Source: Eubacterium sp. (GTDB lineage: Bacteria; Bacillota; Clostridia; Lachnospirales; CAG-274). From it: DNA of 10,410 nt. Within the stretch, counting starts at the first letter, position 1. Each line of letters begins with the position of its first letter. Positions 4,479 through 10,410 of the stretch are shown here, in pieces. The notes under the pieces are model-generated. The model did no database searches, was not told where the DNA came from, and saw only the letters and a program-made list of their open reading frames with translations. The stretch is from positions 1 to 10,410 of the forward strand of contig JAJBVU010000177.1 in the NCBI GenBank assembly GCA_020859645.1, given 5' to 3'. Made by a program: the position numbers and the translations under genes.

Positions 4479-7001
4479 TTATCTTGTCAGTGTGTTATAA
4501 TATTTTGTTTCCGGGGTGGAATCCAAATTCATATAATATGAAATTATTTTCTTTGCCAGTGTGGGGGCAGGGGAGGTTGCGCTGTCATTTCCGAAAGGAA
4601 TTATTATTGTCAGTGCAATCTGAGGATCGTCATAAGGGGCAAAGCACACGAAAATAGTATGCTCCGCACGCTTGGAGGACTCCTGAGCCGTTCCCGATTT
4701 TGCCGCAACGGGGACCTCGTAGCCCCTGAAGAAGTTTCTCAGAGTTCCCGATGAGCCGTTGGCAACCTGATACATACCCTTGTGGACAGTTTCCACATTG
4801 TCGGGATCAAGCTCCAGATCAAGCTCTAAGTTAGGTGTATAAGAATATACGGTTTCGGTGCCGTCATAGTTTGTTACTTCGTCAAGAAGATGAAGTGAAT
4901 AGCGCTTTCCGCCGTTGGCAACTGTGGCAACGTATTTGTTTAAGGTTGCGTTTGTATAGTTGTTGTATGACTGACCTATGGCTGTTCTTATTGTGTCGCC
5001 GTCGTACCACTGAGATTCCGACTCGGAAGCGTTGGGGTAACGGCTTGAATAAATATACTCCTTATATGCCGGAGAGGAAATATTTGAGGGGTAGTCAGCC
5101 CTTGAGTCGTAAAGCTCATATATTTCAACTCCCGTAGGGTCATTTAAGCCGAATTTTTCCATATAGCTGTTAAGAAGGGCAATGCCCTCGGCGGTAGTGC
5201 CTGACTTTGCGTTTCCGAAACGGTAGCTCAGCTCATAGAAGAAGTAGTTGCAGGAGACCTCCAAAGCCTTTGTGGGGCTTACATAGCCGTGAGAACCGCT
5301 TCCGCTGCCTATCCAGCACCGTGCATAGGGAAGCCCTGCTTTTGTAAATGTACCCTCGTCATAAATAGAAGAGTTTTTTGTTATAATGCCCTCTTCAAGC
5401 CCTGTAAAAAGAGTTATCATCTTAAAGGTTGAACCGGGGGCTCTGGGCTCTGTAAAGGGTCTGTTTACAAGAGGGGTTGAGGAGTCCTGACGGAGCATAT
5501 TGTAATAGTCGTTGTTGAAGTTGTTTACAAGCTCATTGTTGTCATATGAGGGGTAGGAAACCGCCGCAAGAACGTCGCCTGTGTTTACGTCGCTTATAAC
5601 AACAGAACCGGAGCAGGGATCCATTTTAGTCTGAGAGGGCTCCATTTTTCCGCTTTCAAGAAGTGAAATAACGGCACTTTGGGCGCTTATTGCGCCGCTT
5701 TCGAGCCTGTCATAAACTCCGTCTGTTACATCAAGTGAGCCCTGTTCATACATACACAAAAGAATTTGGCGGACTGTTATATCGCCGTTTTCAACTGCGT
5801 TTGAAAGAAGCTCAGCACCTATACTGCTGTCCTCAACTATGGTAGAGTCAGCGGCTTTAAGGTAGTCGCCTACTTCCTTAGAATAGCCGCTTTCGGCTGT
5901 TAAAAGCTTGTCTATTTGAACTGCGCCCCCTTCAGCCATAGCGGCACCCATAGTTGTTATGTTAAAGGTGTAGTCCTCGCTGTTGCCTGTTAAGCGGCTG
6001 ATGAGAGTGTCACGAAGAACCTCTTTAAGTCCGTTGTAGGCTGTTTTTTGAAGCTCTGCGTCTAAGGTCAGAATTACATTGTTGCCGGGGATGGGGGCTG
6101 TAGAGCCTTCCGTATAGGTGGAAATTCTTCTGCCCATATTATCTACTTCCACAAGCTCTGCACCGTCTGTTCCGTTAAGCTCAAGTTCAAAGGCTTTTTC
6201 GATTCCGTCCTGACCTATAATGTCATTAAGGCTGTAGCCGTATTGTTCATATTCTTCAAGCTGATCGTCCGAAATGGTTCTTATATAGCCCAAAATGTGT
6301 GAGAAAAGTTCGCCCTCGGGATATTCTCTCATATATTCTGCGTCTATATAAACCCCCGGAAATGAGGAGGAATTTTCTTCAAGGTATGAAATTGTGTCCT
6401 GAGACACGTTTTTAGCCGCCGCAACGGGAACATATTTTGAATAACGCTGTTTATACATAGCGGCTCTTAAGGAAAGAACCTTTCTCGCTTCTTCATCGGA
6501 AAGGGAAGGGTCAATATCAAAGCTGTCTCTTAAGGCGTAAAAGCACTCCGAAGCGTTTAAGCCCACGTCTAAGTTCATATCCTTTTTCCAGCGGTTTTCT
6601 CTTGTTTCGGAGCCGTCAAGGAGGAATGTGTAGGGCTTGTCCTCGGAAATTGGGAAGTCATCCTCTATTGTTTCGCCGTTGGCTTCAAGAAGCTTTATAA
6701 GGTCATATATAACGCCGTTCAGATTTTCAACGGTGACGCTTGCGTCAAGGTTTACTGTCCATGAGGAATAATTAACGGCAAGGGGTCTGCCCATTTTATC
6801 GTAAATGTTCCCTCTTGGGGCGGTAACTGAAATTTCCTTCATTGTTGTGCCTTGAATTTGTGTGTTGTAATAGTCTCCGTTAAGAATTTGGAGCGTGTAA
6901 AGACGGCACACAAGAACGAAAAACATTATAAATATGACCCCAAGCATAATGTAGGCTCTGAAACCGCCGCTTTGGGATAGTTTTTTTATAAATTCTAACA
7001 T
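4479..7001 (-). CDS. mrdA: Class B penicillin-binding protein 2 (MrdA-like transpeptidase)
   Basis: This DD-transpeptidase cross-links new peptidoglycan as the partner of RodA in the elongasome. It has a short cytoplasmic N-terminus, one membrane anchor (about 17-37) and an extracytoplasmic PBP-dimer domain opening with APRGNIYDKMGRPLA (61-75). The C-terminal transpeptidase domain has all three active-site motifs: Ser524-Thr-Phe-Lys527, Ser583-Cys-Asn585 and Lys768-Ser-Gly-Thr771. At 840 residues it is longer than E. coli PBP2. Much of the extra length is an inserted segment of about 130 residues (roughly 330-462) between the LTLDAELQK strand and GSVVISDVNTGDVLA. The ATG at 7001-6999 has GAGG 8 bases upstream, and the mreD stop is 15 bases away. 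The position directly after mreBCD, with rodA downstream, argues for the elongation PBP2 rather than a division or sporulation PBP (FtsI, SpoVD). Confidence 0.93.
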   Translation of the reverse strand: MLEFIKKLSQSGGFRAYIMLGVIFIMFFVLVCRLYTLQILNGDYYNTQIQGTTMKEISVTAPRGNIYDKMGRPLAVNYSSWTVNLDASVTVENLNGVIYDLIKLLEANGETIEDDFPISEDKPYTFLLDGSETRENRWKKDMNLDVGLNASECFYALRDSFDIDPSLSDEEARKVLSLRAAMYKQRYSKYVPVAAAKNVSQDTISYLEENSSSFPGVYIDAEYMREYPEGELFSHILGYIRTISDDQLEEYEQYGYSLNDIIGQDGIEKAFELELNGTDGAELVEVDNMGRRISTYTEGSTAPIPGNNVILTLDAELQKTAYNGLKEVLRDTLISRLTGNSEDYTFNITTMGAAMAEGGAVQIDKLLTAESGYSKEVGDYLKAADSTIVEDSSIGAELLSNAVENGDITVRQILLCMYEQGSLDVTDGVYDRLESGAISAQSAVISLLESGKMEPSQTKMDPCSGSVVISDVNTGDVLAAVSYPSYDNNELVNNFNNDYYNMLRQDSSTPLVNRPFTEPRAPGSTFKMITLFTGLEEGIITKNSSIYDEGTFTKAGLPYARCWIGSGSGSHGYVSPTKALEVSCNYFFYELSYRFGNAKSGTTAEGIALLNSYMEKFGLNDPTGVEIYELYDSRADYPSNISSPAYKEYIYSSRYPNASESESQWYDGDTIRTAIGQSYNNYTNATLNKYVATVANGGKRYSLHLLDEVTNYDGTETVYSYTPNLELDLELDPDNVETVHKGMYQVANGSSGTLRNFFRGYEVPVAAKSGTAQESSKRAEHTIFVCFAPYDDPQIALTIIIPFGNDSATSPAPTLAKKIISYYMNLDSTPETKYYNTLTR

Positions 7002-7016
7002 TTTGGTTTCCTCGAT

Positions 7017-7529
7017 CTAAAAAAGTCTCCGTTTATCCTGCGAGCTTCTGTTCAAAGCGTCTGCAATATAATAAATAAGGCGGTAAACAAGCCCGGAAAT
7101 AAGCACTGTATAAACAAGCTCGGGCAGCACAACCGATGACAAAAATGTCAAAATATTGAAATAGCCCCTTAAAAGTATATTCAGAATATAGAACACAAGG
7201 CAGGAATAAAGGTCAGCCGCCGCCGTTAAGGCTATGGGCAGCAAAAAGCTTTCTTTAAAGAAGGCTTTAAAGCAGTAGCCGCAGATAAGCCCCACAGACG
7301 CATAAATAAATATATGACAGCCCAAATACAGTGAGAAAAATGAGTCCTGAAGAAAGCCGGCGAAAATGCCGGTTATAATTCCGTCAAGCTCTCCCTGAAT
7401 AAATGCAACGGACACCACTATAATAATGGCTGTGTTGGGCTTTATTCCTATAATAGACAATGATTCAAAGACCGTTGTCTGAAGAATGAAGTTTATAAGG
7501 GTTATTAAAAAATATATAGGATATTTCAA
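7017..7529 (-). CDS. mreD: MreD, rod shape-determining membrane protein, TTG start
   Basis: MreD is an integral membrane partner of MreC that helps connect MreB filaments to the RodA-PBP2 synthase. The 170-residue product is strongly hydrophobic, with about five membrane segments and a short basic C-terminus (KRRLF). The family's GxxxGFLQD-like motif is visible as GIFAGFLQD (54-62). The start is TTG at 7529-7527, supported by GAGG at 7540-7537 with a 7-base spacer. There is no ATG or GTG that would keep the first membrane segment. The TTG overlaps the mreC stop in a TTGA arrangement (4 bases), so translation is probably coupled. MreD sequences are poorly conserved; the call rests on hydrophobicity, length, motif and position between mreC and PBP2. 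Confidence 0.92.
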   Translation of the reverse strand: MKYPIYFLITLINFILQTTVFESLSIIGIKPNTAIIIVVSVAFIQGELDGIITGIFAGFLQDSFFSLYLGCHIFIYASVGLICGYCFKAFFKESFLLPIALTAAADLYSCLVFYILNILLRGYFNILTFLSSVVLPELVYTVLISGLVYRLIYYIADALNRSSQDKRRLF

Positions 7530-8440
7530 TTTAATTCCTCTGTTTCTGTGCTTTCGCCTGTGACTGTTTCGGCTGCTTCCGTTGTTTCAATTGCTTCAGC
7601 TGCCGTTTCCTCTTCCGCACTGTCAAAGCTTTCGGTAATTATAAGAACGCTGTCAAGGTGTTTAAAGTCTGCGGTCGGCTCAATAACTGCTGTTTTTGTG
7701 GAGGTTTCCGCTGCGTTCTGAACGGAAACAACCTTGCCTATTGTTATGCCTTCGGGATAAATGGAACTGAAGTGGGAGGTCAAAATTTCGTCTCCCTCGG
7801 CTATTTTTGAAGAGCTGTCTATAAGCTCCATTTTGCACATTCCCTTGTTTGAAAGGTCGCCCTTAACATAGCCTGTGTCGCCCGTCCTGAGACTCATTGC
7901 GCTGACTGCGTCCGCATCGTCTATAATAGACACAACCTGGGCATAGTTCCGTCCTGCTTCTTTAATTCTGCCTACCAAGCCGCCGTCTGATATAACAACC
8001 ATATTTTTGGTTATGCCGTCGGCTTCGCCCTTGTCGATTAAGAAAACGTCGTACCAGTTGCCGGGGTCTTTGGCAATAATTCTTGCGCCTGTTGTTTCAT
8101 AGGCTGAATATTTTTCCTTTAAGTCCAAAAGACCGTTGAGGTTTTTGTTGTCCTGCTCTAAAAGCTCTATTCGTGAATTGTCAAGCTTAAGCTCTTCAAT
8201 TTCGGCTTTTAAGGCTTCGTTTTCTTCTATAAGGGCGTTTGTATTTGCCACTGCGGAAATACGATCTGAAAACCAGTCTCCCACACTGCCTATAGCCCCT
8301 TGAACCGGGGTTATTACAAAGCCTATTGTTTTTTCGAATATTGTTGGGGCAAAGCGGTTTGTGGTAACTGCCGCAAGAGCAAGACAGATTAAGCATAACG
8401 CCGCAAAGCAGGCAGCCTTGTGCCTGTCAAAAAAATTCAT
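7526..8440 (-). CDS. mreC: MreC, rod shape-determining scaffold protein
   Basis: MreC is a bitopic protein whose extracytoplasmic part activates and scaffolds PBP2 in the elongasome. The 304-residue product shows a short basic cytoplasmic start, one membrane helix (about 10-28), a coiled-coil (about 65-110, rich in E, L and K) and two beta-barrel domains. Family landmarks are GITKNMVVISDGGLVGRI (142-159) and IYPEGITIGKV (228-238). The consensus protein ends near residue 270. Beyond it is a low-complexity acidic tail of about 34 residues made mainly of E, T and A (271-304). The ATG at 8440-8438 has AGGAG 11 bases upstream. A closer in-phase-looking ATG (8451-8449) opens only a four-codon frame directly against the ribosome binding site and is probably unused. 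It lies 28 bases after mreB and overlaps mreD by 4 bases. Confidence 0.95.
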   Translation of the reverse strand: MNFFDRHKAACFAALCLICLALAAVTTNRFAPTIFEKTIGFVITPVQGAIGSVGDWFSDRISAVANTNALIEENEALKAEIEELKLDNSRIELLEQDNKNLNGLLDLKEKYSAYETTGARIIAKDPGNWYDVFLIDKGEADGITKNMVVISDGGLVGRIKEAGRNYAQVVSIIDDADAVSAMSLRTGDTGYVKGDLSNKGMCKMELIDSSSKIAEGDEILTSHFSSIYPEGITIGKVVSVQNAAETSTKTAVIEPTADFKHLDSVLIITESFDSAEEETAAEAIETTEAAETVTGESTETEELN

Positions 8441-8468
8441 ATAAAGTTCATCTCCTAAATCGGCAAGC

Positions 8469-9503
8469 TTAAATCCTCAGCTTATGCGATGTTATTAAAA
8501 CATTCTTCAGTGTATCGATATGCTCCAAAACTGCGCCTGTTCCGTTGGCAACGCAGTTCAAAGGCTCTTCTGCAATATGAACGGGCATACCCGTTTCCAA
8601 AGAAACAAGCTTGTCAAGCCCTCTGAGAAGTGCGCCGCCGCCTGTAAGATAAATTCCGCATTCTATAATGTCGGCGGAAAGCTCCGGAGGGGTTTTCTCA
8701 AGAGTTGTTTTTATTGCCGCAATAATTTTGGCAACAGGTGCTTCAAGCGCCTTTAAAATATCCTCTGAGGTTACCTCTATGTTTTTGGGCAAGCCCGTAA
8801 CAAGGTCTCTGCCTCTAATTTCCATAGCCAAAATTTCGGAATCATCGTCAAGATAAGCACAGCCTATGTTAAGCTTAATATCCTCGGCGGTTCTGTCGCC
8901 TATGGCAAGCTTAAATTTATCCTTTACGTAGGAAGCTATTGCCTGGTCGAAAGCGTCTCCGGCAATTCTCTCGGAAATTGCCGTAACGATACCCCCAAGG
9001 GATATAACCGCAACCTCGCTTGTGCCTCCCCCTATATCCACAACCATATTTCCCGTAGGCTCTTCAACGTGAAGCCCTGCACCGATAGCCGCCGCCATAG
9101 GCTCTTCAACCAAATAGGCGTAGCGGTCCTTTGCTCCGGCTGCAATTGCAGACTCAATTACCGCACGCTTTTCGACCTCTGTTATTCCCGAGGGAACGCA
9201 GATTATAATTCTGGGCTTAGGGCCGAAAAGGGTGTTTTTATAAGCCTTTCCTATAAAATATTTAAGCATAGCCTGGGTTATTTCAAAATCTGCAATAACA
9301 CCGTCCTTCATAGGGCGGATAGCCACAATACTGCCGGGGGTTCTGCCGATCATTTCCTTGGCCTCGTCGCCTACCGCAAGAACCTCTTTTGTCTCTGTGT
9401 TTATAGCCACAACAGAGGGCTCGTTTACCACAATGCCTTTGCCCCTTAAAAAAACAAGAGTGTTGGCAGTTCCCAAATCTATTCCCATATCCTTTGTAAA
9501 CAT
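8469..9503 (-). CDS. mreB: MreB, actin-like rod shape-determining protein
   Basis: MreB polymerises with ATP into membrane-bound filaments that orient lateral wall synthesis. The 344-residue sequence has the actin-fold nucleotide motifs: phosphate-1 DLGTANT (9-15), the conserved LVEEPMAAAIGAG (131-143), phosphate-2 DIGGGTSEVAVI (156-167) and the adenosine motif YLTGGGALLRG (285-295). The length and uninterrupted alignment are typical for Firmicutes. The ATG at 9503-9501 has CGGAGG about 9 bases upstream. It is the first of the tightly packed mreBCD-PBP2 set, preceded by maf, so MreB rather than the paralogue Mbl is the best call. A candidate extended -10 promoter lies just upstream. No radC lies between maf and mreB, unlike many relatives. 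Confidence 0.98.
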   Translation of the reverse strand: MFTKDMGIDLGTANTLVFLRGKGIVVNEPSVVAINTETKEVLAVGDEAKEMIGRTPGSIVAIRPMKDGVIADFEITQAMLKYFIGKAYKNTLFGPKPRIIICVPSGITEVEKRAVIESAIAAGAKDRYAYLVEEPMAAAIGAGLHVEEPTGNMVVDIGGGTSEVAVISLGGIVTAISERIAGDAFDQAIASYVKDKFKLAIGDRTAEDIKLNIGCAYLDDDSEILAMEIRGRDLVTGLPKNIEVTSEDILKALEAPVAKIIAAIKTTLEKTPPELSADIIECGIYLTGGGALLRGLDKLVSLETGMPVHIAEEPLNCVANGTGAVLEHIDTLKNVLITSHKLRI

Positions 9504-9526
9504 AATGTCATACCTCCGAAAATTTT

Positions 9527-9535
9527 ATTATATCA
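9527..9535 (-). promoter_or_regulatory. Possible extended -10 promoter before mreB
   Basis: On the minus strand, between the maf stop and the mreB ribosome binding site, is TGATATAAT: a perfect TATAAT (9532-9527) with the TGn extension. No good -35 is seen at 16-18 bases, which an extended -10 can tolerate. Transcription would start near 9520, leaving a very short leader (about 17 bases) that still contains the GGAGG. It could be chance in AT-rich spacer DNA. Confidence 0.4.
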
Positions 9536-9538
9536 TAT

Positions 9539-10120
9539 TCAAACAAGTGAGTTCTCTTTTAAAAGCTCATAAAGGCGGCATATGTTAAGACCCACCACAT
9601 TAAAATAGTTTCCGTAAATTTTGTCTATAAAGGCCGCACCCTTGCCCTGAATGGCATAGGAGCCTGCCTTGTCCATAGGTTCGCCGCTTTTGACATAGCC
9701 TTTTATTTCTTCATCTGAAAGTTTAACCATAAATACCTCGGTTTTATCAGAATATGTTATTTTTTTAATATTATTCCTCTGTTTTATAATAACCGTTGTG
9801 CCTGTGTAAACAAAATGGCTGCGGTTTTGAAGAGCTTTAAGCATATTAAAAGCGTCATTTTCGTCCTTGGGCTTTCCCAAAACATTGTCATCACAAACCA
9901 CGATAGTGTCAGCCCCTATAACGCAGACCTCTTCCTCCTGTGTGAGGGAGTTAAAAACGTCATTAGCCTTAAGGCTTGAAAGACTTTCGCATATTTCATA
10001 AAATGTCATGCCCTTTTTAAAGCTTTCCTCTGCATTGGAGGGGCGGATTTCAAAGCTTAATCCCAAATCCTTAAGAAGCTCTTTTCTTCTGGGAGAACCG
10101 GATGCCAAAACGAATTTCAT
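9539..10120 (-). CDS. maf: Maf family nucleoside triphosphate pyrophosphatase (YhdE type)
   Basis: Maf proteins hydrolyse nucleoside triphosphates to monophosphates. The YhdE type prefers dTTP and UTP and is thought to clean modified nucleotides from the pool, with overproduction linked to arrested septation in Bacillus. The 193-residue product has the full motif set: LASGSPRRKELL (5-16), Lys51 in the SLKA segment, GADTIV (69-74) with Asp71, GKP (82-84) and DKAGSYAIQGKGA (150-162) with Gln158. The late NVVGLNI (174-180) has Asn where NVVGLPL is usual. The length is normal. The ATG at 10120-10118 lies 4 bases after the DUF4321 stop. The ribosome binding site is modest (GGTGAT, close spacing), so coupling to the upstream gene is likely. 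Substrate preference is inferred from the family subtype. Confidence 0.94.
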   Translation of the reverse strand: MKFVLASGSPRRKELLKDLGLSFEIRPSNAEESFKKGMTFYEICESLSSLKANDVFNSLTQEEEVCVIGADTIVVCDDNVLGKPKDENDAFNMLKALQNRSHFVYTGTTVIIKQRNNIKKITYSDKTEVFMVKLSDEEIKGYVKSGEPMDKAGSYAIQGKGAAFIDKIYGNYFNVVGLNICRLYELLKENSLV

Positions 10121-10124
10121 AATA

Positions 10125-10410
10125 TCACCACAGCTTTCTGTATATGAATATGGAAATAACCATACCTATTATGCCCGCAATTGTAAATTTCAGCGTAAAA
10201 GCCAGCTGAAGCTTTATTATAACAAGGTCGAGAACAAGGGGAGAGGTTAAGCCCACCTCCTGACCGTAGTTTAAAAAATATAAAGCAGGTATGCCGGAAG
10301 CAAGTTCGCCCAAAAAGCCCCCTATAATAAGCCCCGAAAGCATAACAAGAATGAAAACGATGCTGTTTTTGCCCTTCGCGCTGTTTTCGCTCTGGTCCGC
10401 AGGGTATTTG
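10125..10410 (-). CDS. DUF4321 membrane protein, 5' end beyond the window
   Basis: The open frame runs in from the right edge without a start codon; the last 94 residues are visible. It matches the DUF4321 family pattern: a short polar start ending in AKGKNS, a first membrane helix continuing into GLIIGGFLGELASG, a PALYFLNYGQEVGL segment, LDLVIIKLQLAF, and a second helix ending in the basic IYRKLW. Family members are usually about this long, so only a few N-terminal residues are probably missing. An internal ATG at 10343 would cut into the first helix and is unlikely to be the start. DUF4321 genes typically sit immediately before maf in Clostridia, as here. Function is unknown; a small inner-membrane protein tied to the morphogenesis operon is all that can be said. 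Confidence 0.8.
   Translation of the reverse strand, partial: KYPADQSENSAKGKNSIVFILVMLSGLIIGGFLGELASGIPALYFLNYGQEVGLTSPLVLDLVIIKLQLAFTLKFTIAGIIGMVISIFIYRKLW

Noticed and set aside
8441..8456. Tiny upstream reading frame (ATG at 8451, four codons) before mreC, considered as a regulatory leader peptide
   Set aside because: Its ATG abuts the AGGAG with no spacer, so ribosomes are unlikely to start there.
9069..9449. 126-codon open frame on the plus strand
   Set aside because: It lies antisense within mreB, has no recognisable family motif, and is explained by the codon bias of the conserved gene on the other strand.

Overview
The window is one continuous block of chromosomal housekeeping genes from a low-to-moderate GC Gram-positive anaerobe. 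It is almost certainly a member of the class Clostridia; the family cannot be fixed from this sequence alone. The grounds are the Firmicutes-type morphogenesis order (DUF4321, maf, mreB, mreC, mreD, a class B PBP, minD, minE, rodA, mgsA), MinD together with MinE, strong AGGAGG-type ribosome binding sites and several TTG starts. All genes lie on the minus strand and are read from high to low coordinates. No mobile element, tRNA, rRNA, CRISPR array or phage gene is visible, and no gene-free stretch exceeds 120 bases.

Layout in the direction of transcription: a DUF4321 membrane protein entering from the right edge (10410-10125, 5' partial); the Maf nucleotide pyrophosphatase; the elongasome core MreB, MreC, MreD and the transpeptidase PBP2 (MrdA-like), tightly packed; a 116-base intergenic gap; MinD and MinE; the SEDS glycosyltransferase RodA; a methylglyoxal synthase-like protein; a small DUF1294 membrane protein; and an RsmF-like RNA m5C methyltransferase. 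A GC-rich hairpin followed by a T-run just after this last gene (36-67) probably ends the transcript. Gaps and overlaps are otherwise 4-36 bases, so the genes probably form one operon or a few nested ones. Candidate internal promoters sit before mreB and before minD.

The genes cooperate in cell shape and division. MreB filaments with MreC/MreD organise the RodA-PBP2 polymerase/transpeptidase pair that builds lateral wall, while MinD/MinE position the division site. Points that stand out: (1) no minC lies between PBP2 and minD, where clostridial clusters usually have it, and the gap instead holds two perfect inverted repeats and a possible promoter; (2) the methylglyoxal synthase-like protein has substitutions at several classical active-site positions, including the catalytic aspartate and the active-site histidine; (3) three genes (mreD, mgsA, the DUF1294 gene) start with TTG, two of them overlapping the gene before; (4) radC, often found between maf and mreB, is absent. 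I found no clear sign of a wholly new system; this is mostly a conserved core region with a few clade-level oddities.
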